Assembly: GCF_905147045.1 (NCBI RefSeq)
Contig: NC_065893.1
Coordinates: 3,410,001 to 3,474,000, forward strand
Direction: 5' to 3'
DNA: 64,000 nt
Source of the DNA: Nymphalis io
Taxonomy: Eukaryota > Arthropoda > Insecta > Lepidoptera > Nymphalidae
The notes beneath the pieces are model-generated. The model did no database searches. It was not told where the DNA came from and worked only from the letters and a program-made list of their open reading frames with translations. Made by a program: the position numbers and the translations under genes. Every line of letters starts with the position of its first letter. The first letter of the stretch is position 1. Of the stretch, positions 46,400 through 59,699 are shown one piece after another.

Positions 46400-49300
46400 T
46401 ATAAATATGAACATTATTGTAATGTTATGTTGGTTCAAAGTATTTTTGACGCTTAAAAAGACATTATAAGGGTGACACAGATTATAATTAGTGTCAGCCT
46501 AACGTGATATTATGGATGTAGCAAAAATGTATTAAAATTAGAGTACTACAAAAATCTTATCAATAGATATATTGTAAATTATATATATAAAAGAATTTCA
46601 TGCTATTTTCAACTGTTGATATCAGACAATATAAACTAAAGTGTAAAGGTTTAAATATGTTTTTTACATTTATGATTGTATTGACATGTATTGATTACTT
46701 ATATGCAAATGTATTACTATTAAAATCAAATTATATTAAAGGTATACATTTCTATGCTCTTCTGATAGAAAAGACAATATAGGCCTAAACAATAAACATA
46801 TAATTGAATCATTAAAGTGTTTAATATTTACTAATTGAAAAAGTAATCTCGTTAAATCTATTGACAGACTGATGAGCACCATATATAGCTTGTTCATTCA
46901 ATATTACTTGGCCTTAATATTTGTTTATTATTGAAATCATAGTTCAAAGATAGAACAATATTTTAAGAATAAAGGAAATTTATAAATCATAAGTACAGTA
47001 TTACCACGAATATTATAAGTGCACTTTGTGCTTAGGAAAAATTTTAATTAGAAAGAATGTATAATAAAAGTTATCCAATAGTTTCAATAGAATTCATACA
47101 ATTATTTTAATTAAGTAAATAAAGAAGCAAATTTTTGACTATATTTAATTAACTGAAATAATATTGTGTTTGAGAATATACAATTTGGTAATGTATTTAT
47201 TTTTATAGTTGGTCTGTTTATTTTGTATAAATTCTTTAAAATTCTCTTGCGCCACCTGTTTTCTTGGTAACATTGTTTCGTTGAACACCAATAATTTTCA
47301 ATTTTCACCTTGTTAAAACTTCACAATAAATTCTATCATTGAATTCATTTAGTTTCTCAATATGCTCATTTTGTTAAACATCGATACTAAGATATGCTTG
47401 CTTAAAAGTGACTGCTTAATTTGTACAATTTTAAGCAATATAAGAATTAAATATGGTTTAAGATGTTGCCTCACATAAAAACAACTATTTTTCTACTTGG
47501 TCTGTAAATATTTTCCATTTTTTATGAATCTTGAACTCTATATATTTGTTTTTATACTATAAATAAGTATATACATATGTCTCGAAAACTTTAAATCAAG
47601 CAGATTAGAAGACGCTTAGTTTGATTATCTGTTTTTGTGTGATGAACCTGAAAAATTACTTAGATCTGTGACAATATTGTTACAGTCATTTCAATTCAAT
47701 AAAATATTGGAGTTTTATTTTATAAGTTAGAAGAAATAATTATTATATGTATTATTTAAAAAGTAATGACTTTCCATTTGAATGTATTATTTTAGTGTGT
47801 TGTGTGCACTATGTCTCAATTAATGGAAATTCTTTAAGAAGTTAGCATGCATGAAATGTACCCAAATGTAATGAGCCTGTATTTATTTAGTCTAAAACTT
47901 CGAATTAAAACAATTTTCACATAATGTTTCTGACTTGTTTTATCAAAGTTACATACAATTAATAATTTATCATTATTTTACTCAATTAACAATATTTAAA
48001 AATAATAACTATTTCCTAAAAACGAAACAAATTCCACCAATGGATTACATTGATTTATTTCTGTATTTATAAGCTGTATATTTTTGCGGATGCCATTCCA
48101 AAAACCTTTGAAAAAGGTAAAATTCTTGTCAGTAGTTATATATTATTGTGTTAATTTTAAACAAAATGTGTTATGATTAATTTTCAATGTAAATTGGATT
48201 GGAATAAATTTAATTTCAGTAAAATTTACTTTGTTTTATTTTCAGACCTAATTTACTATTAGGAGTAAATTAAATAATATAATAATCATTCAATAATTTT
48301 AGTCGGTTACATACAATTCTAATTATTAAAAACATTTAAAGTTGATTCTCAATTTACCCACTTAAAAAGGATTAAAAGAAACTTTCTAGCCATTTTCTCT
48401 TCTACTTCAACTTACCTTATTACTTAGTATCTACGCCTAGAGCAGTAAAGATAACTAATCAATGGCTTAGTTATATTAACTGATCGGCTAAGGGTAAAGT
48501 TTATTGACAACCAATGTAGATAAGACTCATGAATTTATCAATAACGCCGGTCAAATGAGGCGAATCACGCAGAAGACATCTTGCTGTGTTTGGATTTGGA
48601 CGTTTTATTAATTCAGTGAATAAAAATGAAGGCAATTGAAAAGAGGCACTCGTTAATGAAAGTAAGTATTTATAATAAATATTTGCACTTCTTTCAAATA
48701 TTTTCGTTAATAATAATTTATCGAATTGAAAATTACATTAGCTTAATTAATCGAAGTCAAAAATGTTCAATGTTCATTAATTAAATTTGCTATTATTAAA
48801 TAAACTTTTTTATACAAGGAAATAATTGGATATTAATTGATTATATTTTTAATTGATTTAATAAAAATATCAGTGCATGCATATGATAAGATGATTACAA
48901 AATCAACTAAATATATTCTGTCAAAAAATCAATGTGGCTAGCGTAAAAATTGAATTGTACCTATGACATTGTAATGACCTCAGAAGTCCTTCGTGAATAT
49001 CGTGACTTGCTGTCAAACTCAACATATACGGCTAGATATCTCTATAACTTTTAATCTAATTAATAGTACCTGGCATCTTCTTTCACAATGGCATTTGTAA
49101 GTGAACATGTTATACAAACAGTTAGTAGTTTTTAAGAAAAATGTAATTAAATAAGAATTGTTGATTTAATAGGTTATATTAAAACATAATCTTTATTACA
49201 TTAGCCGACACAATATTAACACGTCAATAAAAGTATATTACATGTATATTTTAATTTAGCTCTGACTATTAAAATATTTAATCTTTAAGTTTAATATACT

Positions 49301-50340
49301 CGTATAATCAATAGGTACATACTAACATTTGTTTTTGATAATTAACTGTTTAATTTTGCAATGTTATTAATACCTTAAAAAACTAGGTACTCACAATTAA
49401 GGCATTTACAACACAATATCAATTTTTAAAACAGATTTGTGCTCAACATTTAAAATTAAAAGCGGTGTATTTATAAAACCAAACGTCAATAATAAATTGT
49501 CAATGTAAATTTGGTATTAAAAATGATGGGCTATGTTGGCCTGTTTTATTTGTCTAATTGAATAATCTCAAATTATTGATTTCACTAACCATAGTTACTA
49601 TTAGTGAAATTTTAGTCCAATCTTAACTATATAAAATCATTCTATCTTTTCGGAATATACGGCGGTAAATTTATTTACCTGTAACCAATTCGAAATTTAA
49701 AGTAAAAAGACAAAGTAAAGTTTATTTTTAACTCTTTAGTTCACAATTATTTTTTAAATTCAATTAAGTGTTTCGTATTTGTTAAGGTAATCCTTAACAA
49801 ATACGAAAACTCCACATAGGTACATATATTATAACTTCCATAGCACTTCATAAAACTTAATAGAAATCACTTACGTTACGCAATTTCTTTCATTACTAAT
49901 TAAAAAAAAATAATGTTATGTATATTTGTTAGTCTCTCGTTAATTTAAAACTGTATAATCTTAATCAATTATGTATTTTAATTTTATCGAAGGTTGACGG
50001 CATATAACCGGACATAGGAAGTTACGGAAGTGGAAAAGAAAAACTTAATGTTACCGGAAGTCAATATGATAATCAACAATAAAGATGTGATGATGGTTTA
50101 AATTTAAATTAAGCGGGAAAAAAAACTATTAGTTGAATAATAAATATCAACTTATGATTATACGCTGCATGTATTGGCAACCGTGTTGGCACTTTTACAA
50201 ATATTTAAAATTAGACTGGTTAAACGTGAGGATAAATAACCCCTTTTTAGTTTGAATAGAAATTATTATAAGTTTAAAATTTTACAAGGAGGGTGACTCA
50301 AAGAATAATGTTCTAAAAGTTCCCCTAGATTATAGTCTTT
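46400..50340. other. Gene-free stretch between USP1 and pyruvate kinase
   Basis: Very AT-rich. Open frames at 46600-46782 and 47111-47308 have no domain. It contains the hairpin at 49771-49808. GGAAGT motifs near 50019, 50033 and 50056 could be ETS-type sites, but this is speculative. Confidence 0.5.
49771..49808. repeat. Perfect hairpin, 17-bp arms, 4-nt loop
   Basis: TTTCGTATTTGTTAAGG, TAAT, then the exact reverse complement. Confidence 0.95.
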
Positions 50341-50369
50341 AATATATTTGGGTGGTTTGTGGCTACGTT

Positions 50370-50554
50370 ACTTACCCCGCGCGACGTCGATGCGCGCGCC
50401 GACGTTCGTGATTCGATATCCAATACGCAAGTCCGCATTATATTGCAGCCGAGAGAAGTTTTCCATTCTAAAGGGCATTTCAAGATCACTAATAACGCCG
50501 GCTTTACCACTTTATAATATTTCAAAAAAAAATTTTCGTAGTACTTGTGTAAAT
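50370..50554 (+). promoter_or_regulatory. Pyruvate kinase 5' leader/promoter region
   Basis: A CG-rich patch (CCCCGCGCGACGTCGATGCG, about 50376-50420) stands out from AT-rich flanks just upstream of the first coding exon. It is the likely transcription start area. No TATA box was seen, as is usual for housekeeping genes. Confidence 0.45.
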
Positions 50555-53500
50555 ATGGTTTGGCCAACAATCTACGATGGCAAAACTGAGGTAATGAATT
50601 TCTATTTTCGTACAATGCACTGTGTTACGTGATTATTTAGTCGCATTTTTTATTTTCAATAATCTAAACGCTTGAGTACAGTATCTACGCGCCTATTTAG
50701 ACTTATTATTCACTTATTTTAGACAGCTATTAGAATTTAAAAATACCAAAAACAAACTAAAATTTAAGAAATAGAAATTGCCATAAAATTATAACATTCT
50801 ATGTTAAAAAAAATAAAGAAAAGATAAATTCGGCTTTTCCATTAAAATATGATTAATCTTTAAAAGCAGGTTGTAAATAAAACTGTGAAAATATTTAATT
50901 AAAGTAATGTATTGACACTTAAATATTTACATGAGTGTTTTCCATGGAATATTAATGATATCATTATATTTATTCCAAGGATATTGTCACTTTTCTTTAG
51001 TAAATAAACATTTTACTTCCAACTTATATACTAGGTAATATGATTAAAATTGCAGTTTTAAATTATAAATATAAAATTAAAGCAAATAATTAGATATAAC
51101 AAAATTGAACACAACATTGCTAATCAATGATATATAATTTTGATATTTTAATAAATAAATCAGAAATTGGTAATGCAAAATATATTCAGGCATGTATGTA
51201 TATTTAAACTAATAAGCTTAAATAATCAATTAAGTAGATTATTCTAAGTATAATGCAAAGCTGTAATATGTTTTACAAGCTTTTATTTAACTTCACTTGT
51301 TTTGTAAGTATACATGAGTTCAAATCTTGCAACTGAATTTAGAACCATTTTTATTTAACTGACTGCTGAAATTTGCATAGTTTTGAGGCTGGTGATAATA
51401 CAAACTATTATTATAAATATTATCATATTTTTAAAGTACACTCCAAATAAAAGCTTGTTTTTGAATATATATTTTTTATGTATATTATTTTTTTATTTAT
51501 TTATAGATATTGCTATTTTGAAACATTTGTGGTTTAACTCAATGTCAAGTATATTAGCACCTGCTATTGTATTGTAAGACCTTCACTGATAGTCGTCCGT
51601 GCCTACTGTTCACTTTTGTAGAACATTAATTTTGCTTCTTTGTAGATAAATTAGTTGTAATTATTGCATGGTTGCACTTGCATATTCATGCTATAATTAA
51701 ATGTTGTCAAAGCATTAACTTTTTTTACTTCTGTCCATTGATAATAGCTTAGAGATTGCTTAAATGAATACTGGTGTTAATATTACGATTGATATAATAT
51801 TAATTTTTCTATAAGTAGTACATTTACCACAACTTTTTCCAGCTAAGTCGTAACTCAATTTTCACACACTTTTGTTACTAAAGATTAAAAATAAATTATA
51901 TAAAATTCACACTCGACATCATCGAATTTGAGGTATTTATAGAAGTTTTTATTTAATAGATGGGGTCTGCAGACAAGCTCTGCATGCAGCTGGCTGCAGC
52001 AGACGCGGGCTCACACCTACAACACATGTGCTCGCTTGACATCGATTCCAAATCCTCCTTTATACGTCTGTCTGGCATCATCTGTACTATTGGTATATTT
52101 ATTTCTTTATTTTAATGCACTGTACACATAAATATAGCTAGGTTTCTGTTTATGCTTTATTATTATATTCTAAGTGATGCCATATCATAGGGTGTGGTTG
52201 CACTGTTTATGGTGATGATGTCATCCTGACTAATTTCGGTCACGGCGGCTGTTTTTAACGGAGGCTAGAAATATGGTGCACAAGTGTTTGCATAAGCACA
52301 GGTGTACTCTCATTAACCTCATCAGGACCAACGGTTTTACATGCTCATCTCATTGCACCGACAATGTAAGTGACCACTTGTCATCATTACCATTTGCTCT
52401 TCTGCATTTATAAAGTAATATTAAAACAAACGAATAAATAACTGAATATTTTCAGGACCGGCCTCCCGAGATGTTGGTATGCTGGAGAAGATGATGGAAA
52501 CCGGCATGAATGTCGCACGAATGAACTTCTCACACGGCTCGCACGAGTACCACGCGGAGACTATCAGCAACTGTCGGCAGGCTGAGAAAAACTACAGCTC
52601 GAAGCTCAGCGCACCCTTCTCGCTTGCCATCGCTCTGGACACTAAGGGACCAGAGATCAGAACTGGTCTTTTAGAAGGTGTAAGTACATATTATTATAGT
52701 TTGCTGTTGCCTTTTAATATTATGATAGCATAGACATTGAGGTAAACCAATATAATACCTGAGAGTAATTGATACTAACTATCGATATTGGCATTTAAAG
52801 ATTACCAACTGTCGTTGTATTTCCTATGAATAGAACAAAAGTGCACGTCTTGGTCGTTTGGTTTATGATATATGTATTTCTGTGTGGAGCAGATTTCAAT
52901 TACTAGTCTTTTTTATCACCAAATTATTACTTGTATAGCGAGAACTAACGTCAAAAAAGCTTAAGAGCCAATGTCTAAGGGAAGAAATGAAGTAAAATAA
53001 CATTTTACAATCAAGTTATCTACTTCCCTATTATCCTGCATAATAAGTAAAAATAATATGTTATGACTGAAAACATAATTTAAGAGTGGTTACCTTACCA
53101 GGGAGGTTCTGCAGAAGTGGAGTTGAAGAAAGGAGGGGTTTTAAACCTGACCACAGACCCAGCATATCAAGAAAAAGGAAACGCAGATGTGGTGTTTGTG
53201 GACTACAAGAATATTACTAATGTTGTTAAGCCTGGCAACAGAATCTTCATTGATGATGGACTTATTTCAGTCATCTGCCAATCTGTTTCTTCCGATAAGT
53301 TGGTCTGTTCCATTGAGAATGGAGGTAATCATAATATTTTAACAATATTCTTTTAATAAATAATACCAAGTATTAGTAATGATAATTAGGTTTACCTAAG
53401 TATAATTTAATTCCTGAAATAATATCAACAAAATTAGTTTAAATCAAAGTAAAATATTATAAGTGAAATCATAGTAATAATAATTATAATGTAAATTAAG

Positions 53501-56500
53501 TACTTAAGTTTTCAAAAATATTTGTATAATATGTATCCAATATGGTCTTCATTTAAAGCTTTCAAAATAGTTACCAAATTGCTATGCCAATACACAATAT
53601 TTGTTTATATTATAAATATATTTATATTACTAAAATTACTAAAAAATCATCATTGTTATCAGGTATGCTTGGATCGAGAAAGGGTGTGAACCTCCCAGGT
53701 CTACCAGTGGACCTGCCTGCTGTTTCAGAAAAAGACAAATCTGATTTACTGTTTGGTGTCGAGCAGGGAGTAAGTATACTGTTTTGGATTAATATAATAA
53801 CTCTTAGGAAAACCCTTAAATCCACGTAATGTAATTCACGTTTCCTAGCCCTATATCAGGGTACCATATTGGTGCTATTTTTAGAACCTTGATCTCTGCC
53901 ACCAGGCATGTTTAAATCACATGTCTTTTCCACCTTGTCCAGATTTAAACTCGTAAGACTTATTAGCATTTTGTCGCCCCGGGACTGCGCTGGAAACATT
54001 CGATATAACATCGTTATGCAAACCATTAAAATTAGACTTTAAATTTTTCGAAATTATCTAATTTTCTTCTTTAATACTAGTAATTCAATATGTCATGTCA
54101 GCTGTGAGGAGCTGGTTTATAAAATTGTTTCAAGATTAAGTGCATATAAAACTAAAAAATAAAATGTTTTGTATTTATAGTACTTATTAGCCATAATAAT
54201 TAACCTTTTCAAAGCACAGCCATATGAATTCTACCGCATATACATTATTCTACCGCAAAACAGCAATACTTGATATTGTTGTGTTCCGGTTTGAAGGGTG
54301 AGTGAGCCAGTGTAATTACAGGCACAAGGGACATAAAATCTTAGTTCCCAAGGTTGCTGGCGCATTGGCTATGTAAGCGAAAAGGTTGACATTTCTTACA
54401 ATGCCAATGTCTAAGGGCGTTTGGTGACCACTTACCATCAGGTGGCCCATATGCTCGTCCACCTTCCTATTCTATAAAAAAATATATATGAATGTTTATA
54501 ATGTTATATATACATACATATTATGTATACAATTGTATTAAGATTAAACGTTTAGTTCTGTAATGTCATAATATAGTAATAAATTAATCATTGTGTTATT
54601 TCATATTCACGCGAGAAACGATCACGATTGAAATCTCTAATCACAATTCAAGCACGTGATTTCATCAAAAGCACATAATTATCTAAAAAAATAATTATCT
54701 AAAATTAAGAGATGCTAACAATTACTCTAATTAACTTTACATATTCATCCTTGATAAATAAGACCATCGGAGTGTGTTAAAAATTTAATATATTATGCAG
54801 TAACAGGCTGTTAATGTCCCACTGCTGGGCTAAGGCCTCCTCTCCCTTTTGAGGAGAAGGTTTGGAGCTTATTCCACCACGCTGCTCCAATGCGAGTTGA
54901 TAGAATACACATGTGGCAGGATTTCAATGAAAATAGACATATGCAGGTTTCCTCACTATGTTTTCCTTCACCTTCAAGCACGAGATGAATTATAAACACA
55001 AATTAAGCACATGAAAATCCAGTGGTGCTTGCCCGGGTTTGAACCCACGATCATCGGTTAAGATTCACGCTTTCGAACCACTAGGCCATCACGGCTTTTT
55101 ATGCAATAGTGTGCAAATAGATTTTATATGTATAAACATTGATTAGTGTTATCAAAAGTACTTCACAGCTATAATTGCACATTATCAATAATGTACAATT
55201 GTAATATTTCTAGGAAGTGTAACACTGACCTTGCATACATATTCTGCATACATAAATAATAAAGCTACAAATATGAAACATGATTATTTTATTTTAGTGT
55301 GAATGCGTATGGCAATTGAAAATGCAACTTTTTATGTTTATTAGGGTTTTATTCTCATAATTAAAACTTCACAGAATAAGGATAATGCGTTGATCAATAA
55401 CATTTAATCAATATTTCACGTATTGCTGCACATTACTACTTAATAATATATATTTATTTACCTTTATTTAAAGGCAATATTTGCATATCATTGAAGCTTA
55501 CTTTCCAACTTCAACTCGAAACATTCCAGTAAGACCATGTTCTTTCCACAGGTGGATATGATCTTCGCATCGTTCATCCGCAACGGCGCCGCTTTGCAGG
55601 AGATCCGCGCTATCCTCGGGGAGAAGGGCAAAAACATCAAGATCATCTCCAAGATCGAGAACCATCAGGGTATGGTCAACCTCGATGAGATTATTGCTGT
55701 GAGTTATTTTAATTTTGATATTACGAACCTAATTTAATTTTAAAATGAACATTTATTTCCTGGGTTTGAAAGTAAATATAAAGGAACAAATATTTAATAA
55801 AAATATTATACAGTAATTTTATTGATTTGATGTCTTAAATAAAATAGGTACCTATACTTTACTGGTGGTAGGGCTGGTGCAAGTTCGTTTTGGTAGGTAC
55901 CACCCTCTCATCAGATATTCAACAGCAATACTTGATATTGTTGTGTTCTGGTTTGAAGGGTGAGTGAGCCAGTGTAATTACAGGCACAAGGGACATAAAA
56001 TCTTAGTTCCCAAGGTTGGTGGCGCATTGGCTATGTAAGCGATGGTTGACATTTCTTACAATGCCAATGTCTAAGGGCGTTTGGTGACCACTTACAATCA
56101 GGTGGCCCATATGCTCGTCCGCCTTCCTATTCTATAAAAAAATAGCCTATTCCGACCACAAGAGGAGTAAACCCAAATAAACAACTTTGATACCGACTTG
56201 ACGCGATCATATTGGTCGAGATCTTGAATAACGATATTCTCTATGGATTCGCGTAAAAATGGCGTTATCAATGTCCTCGAAGTTGTAATCGGAACTTCAA
56301 GTGTTAAATTAATATGGTTATAACTATTTAAGGGGAATAGTGTTGTATTATAAATAGAGATGAATTAATCAAAAACTGTTTAGTACATAAAGCAGCAGAA
56401 CAATTAATAAATTTGTTTACTTTTACTCCTCCGATTGGAATAGGGTATATATCTTTTAGATGGTTCATTATTATGTCAAATGTGGTTCAACTTCAAACAT

Positions 56501-59051
56501 ACTACTTAAATCTAGTTCAAACTAGTTTGTGATCTTCTTACATTACCTAGTCATTAAGGCTCGTTATCGAACTACGGATGAAGTCAATTTGCTAAACAAA
56601 CAGGTCATGTGTTGCTTCGTTGATGTGGGTCCCTGAATTCAATTTCATACTGAGATTGTTATTGCAATTATATATAGACAATATTATTGTTTGTAATTGT
56701 AATTTTTTTTATGTAAATCATTATTTGTTAATATCTCAAATTGTATATTAAGCAGTCATTATATATAAATGAAAAAATATATCTGCTTTTCTATTATGTT
56801 TTACTGTCAACTGGTAAAAAAAAAACAAAAAACTTTAAACGACTTGGCTATGTAAAAAAATATGATCCAGTGATATGACGGAGTAATGAATATAAAGTCA
56901 TTCATAACTAGGACTAAGGAAAAGTTAAAAAAAAAAGTTAGGAAGTTACATAGTCTTTAGGATTTTTCAAATGTTTTCCTGGTTTGTGAGAAAAGGCTTG
57001 TATATAATTTTTTTTAATACAGGTGTATAAAAACTGTTTGTAGGATAAAATATTTTGTAAAATTGTATATTATTATTATATGTATTGATTTACGGGTCTA
57101 GGAAGTTATAAATATAATACCATTAAAATATTTTGGTCTATTTCAGGCATCCGATGGTATCATGGTCGCGCGTGGTGATCTAGGTATCGAGATACCTCCA
57201 GAAAAAGTTTTCCTTGCACAAAAAACTATGATTGCTCGCTGTAACAAGGTAAAATTATTAAAAACAGTAACTTTTGAGTGTTTTGTCTGTTCCTTTGGGT
57301 AGAATCTACAATTCAGACTGTCACCAAAGCAACAAAGTAATTTAAAAATAAATTATATGTCAATTATTCTTGCAGAAAACACATAAAAATTTTGAATTTA
57401 TGACAAACATTCATTTCAACATACGAAAAAAAACTAAATTCACTGTACAATATAGTATACATAAGATCTTCCTGGCTCCAGGTCGGCAAACCAGTTATCT
57501 GCGCGACTCAAATGTTAGAGTCGATGGTGAAGAAGCCGCGACCGACGCGCGCAGAGACCTCCGACGTCGCCAACGCCATTCTAGACGGCGCCGACTGCGT
57601 CATGCTCTCCGGGGAGACAGCCAAGGGCGACTACCCGCTTGAGTGCGTGCTCACCATGGCCAACATCTGCAAGGAGGCAGAGGCCGCCATCTGGCACAAG
57701 CAGCTCTTCAACGACTTGGTCCATCAGGTGTGATGGAGACGGATATAATAATTATATAGGGACTAGGAAACTACACTTTTATTACAACTATTAGTGGCGC
57801 GTAATCGTGTTTAAAATATATCATCGCATCATTTAAATATATATACATATTCTTAAAGGTTCAACTAAAATAGTTTAGTACCATGAGAACAGTGCAAATT
57901 ATTAATATTATTATATTTTCTTTAAATTAAAATATCGGTGTCACCAGGTTAAGGCTCCGATCGAGCCGGCGCACTCGGTCGCCATCGCAGCCGTGGAAGC
58001 GTCCACCAAGTGCCTGGCGTCCGCCATCGTCGTCATCACCACCAGCGGCCGCTCCGCGCACTTGCTCAGCAAGTACCGCCCGCGCTGCCCAATCATCGCC
58101 GTCACGCGACAGTCGCAGACCGCCCGCCAGGCGCATCTCTACCGCGGAGTGTTGCCCATCGTCTACAACGGTGAGCGATCGCCTTATTCTGGTCTAATAT
58201 TAATTTAAAACCAATATCAATACTAAGCTTTCACTTCCAAAGTAATTAGTAACATAGATTAATTATAATTATATAATTTAATTACTATTTATTTAAAACA
58301 TACAAGTGTATTCAATGTATAAAAACACATAAAAAAGTAATATTTATAAAATCTACCTGTCTATCAGAAAGCCCCGCTAGTGACTGGCTGAAGGATGTTG
58401 ACAACCGCGTGCAGTATGGGTTGAAGTTCGGTCGCGCGCGCGGGTTCCTCAATATAGGAGACAATGTCGTGGTCGTCACCGGCTGGAAACAGGGATCCGG
58501 CTTCACCAACACAATGCGCATCATGTGAGTTATCAACCATATTGCTTTTTGAGACAACAGTCAAATTCCTCATTTCTCTTTCTAGTATTGTTTTGATTGC
58601 CTTTTTACTTTGATAAATTTTACAGTCATAAATTTGCTTCCTTTTTGAGTTTTGTGTCTTGAAATATATATATTATACTAGACAAAGATATTAAGATTAA
58701 ATTTTATTAAAATAATAGTAACATAAAGTAAGAACATGTGAATCTTAACCGATGATCGTAGGTTCAAACCCAGGCAAGCACCACAAAATTTTCATGTGCT
58801 TAATATGATTATATTTTATAATTCATCTCATGCTATACGGTGAAGGAAAACATCGTAAGAAAACATGTATGTGTCTAATTTCACTGAAATTCTGCCACTT
58901 GTGTATTCCACCAACCCGCATTTTAGCAGTGTGGTGGATTAAGCTCCATACACTCCTCAAAAAAGGGAGATGAGGCCTTAGCCCAGCAGTAGGACATTCA
59001 CAGTCTGTTACTATAATATGATGCAAGTATTTTTTCAGCCAAGCCGAATAA
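50555..59051 (+). CDS. PyK: Pyruvate kinase, eleven coding exons, 536 aa
   Basis: Catalyses the last glycolytic step, phosphoenolpyruvate + ADP to pyruvate + ATP, in the cytosol as a tetramer. Exons: 50555-50590, 51960-52092, 52456-52679, 53102-53324, 53663-53769, 55552-55698, 57147-57248, 57482-57727, 57948-58170, 58368-58524 and 59039-59051. All catalytic residues are present and sit five places after the human PKM numbers: R78, N80 and S82 (ARMNFSHG), D118/T119 (LDTKGPEIRTG), K275 and E277 (ISKIENHQG), D301 (ARGDLGIEIP), T333 (CATQMLES). The fructose-bisphosphate loop TTSGRSA (437-443) and GSGFTNTMRI end are also intact. Exon 1 gives MVWPTIYDGKTE; exon 11 gives only the last residues QAE. 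Length fits insect enzymes (about 530). The first Met is chosen because exon 1 splices in frame; M13 could start an alternative form. Confidence 0.96.
52110..52440. other. Pyruvate kinase intron 2
   Basis: GC-richer than other introns, with a faint family-A-like piece near 52368-52395 (CAATGTAAGTGACCACTTG). Otherwise unrecognised. Confidence 0.35.
54230..54484 (-). mobile_element. SINE-like family A copy 10, in pyruvate kinase intron 5
   Basis: Reverse orientation from TTCTACCGCAAAACAGCAAT to CTATTCTATAAAAAAATA. It lacks the first ~60 bp of the family (GGTGGTAGGGCTTTG part). Confidence 0.92.
54798..55097 (-). mobile_element. Family B SINE in pyruvate kinase intron 5
   Basis: On minus: A box TGGCCTAGTGG and B box GGGTTCAAACCCGGG, with a complete body and a GTTACTG tail. 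It lies about 310 bp after the family A copy. Confidence 0.92.
55861..56142 (-). mobile_element. SINE-like family A copy 11, in pyruvate kinase intron 6
   Basis: Runs from ACTGGTGGTAGGGCTGGTGC to CTATTCTATAAAAAAA, with a small deletion after CATCAGATATTC. Confidence 0.92.
58729..59019 (+). mobile_element. Family B SINE abutting the last pyruvate kinase exon
   Basis: Contains ATGTGAATCTTAACCGATG, GTAGGTTCAAACCCAGGC (B box) and the body to CCCAGCAGTAGGACATTCAC plus a GTTACTATA tail. The A box is eroded. The tail ends about 20 bp before the 3' splice site of exon 11. Confidence 0.9.
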
Positions 59052-59258
59052 GGAAGATAAGATGAGAAGAAATATTCCTAACAAGTATTAGTGGAAGGTG
59101 ATGTAATTGTTATGAGATTGTATCGTCTAACAATGTCGGTGATATTTGTGTAAAACTGTGTCAGCTGTTAATGATTCTCAAAATTCTACACATAGTACTA
59201 GGATTATTGTTCTATTTATTTATGTTCTAACATATATATATAAAATGTATTGAAAGTA

Positions 59259-59264
59259 AATAAA
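59259..59264 (+). terminator. Candidate pyruvate kinase poly(A) signal
   Basis: AATAAA 208 nt after the stop codon at 59049-59051, followed by a T-rich stretch. Confidence 0.55.
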
Positions 59265-59379
59265 TTTTTAAATTAAATTTTTTTTTATTTGTTACTTATA
59301 CAAAAAAATTACCACTACATATGATGTATTAAAATAAACACTTAAAGAAGTTTGCTTCTACTATAGTATTTGACTGCGT

Positions 59380-59500
59380 CATTTGATCAATGGCTAGCTT
59401 ATGATTCCGCAGATACCGAGCTCTTGATTCAGACCCCAGGTCTCGCCAAAAAACTTATTGGATTTTTTTGTCAACAAATTCTCATTAGCTGCCATATAAG
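59380..59500 (-). repeat. Family C SINE head fragment
   Basis: Segments GATTCAGACCCCAGGTCTCG, AACTTATTGGATTTTTTTGTC and ACAAATTCTCATTAGC resemble the family C body after its tRNA-like head. The strand is uncertain. Confidence 0.35.
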
Positions 59501-59564
59501 TGATAAACGAACGGTAACGAGAATCGAATGAACAACTTATTTTTTTTTTTAAATTTATATTATA

Positions 59565-59660
59565 TAAATAGGTAGACGAACTGGCTAATGGGCCACCCTT
59601 ATGATAATAATTGATTACTACCGCCCATAGACAATAGCGTTGTAATCATGCCATAGTAAG
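59565..59660 (+). repeat. SINE-like family A relic (copy 12)
   Basis: AATAGGTAGACGAACTGGCT, ATGGGCCACCCTTATGATAA and CGCCCATAGACAATAGCGTT. Strongly diverged. Confidence 0.5.
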
Positions 59661-59699
59661 AAGCTATGTGAGAGAGAATGGATGTCTGTCCTTCAAACG

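Noticed and set aside
50325..50632. Frames of 94-96 codons on both strands
   Set aside because: They cover the pyruvate kinase leader and exon 1; only the 36-nt MVWPTIYDGKTE segment splices in frame.
57370..57642. 90-codon frame rich in Arg
   Set aside because: It is the wrong frame of pyruvate kinase exon 8 extended into intron 7.
58312..58573. Antisense frames over pyruvate kinase exon 10
   Set aside because: These are shadows of the coding exon on plus.
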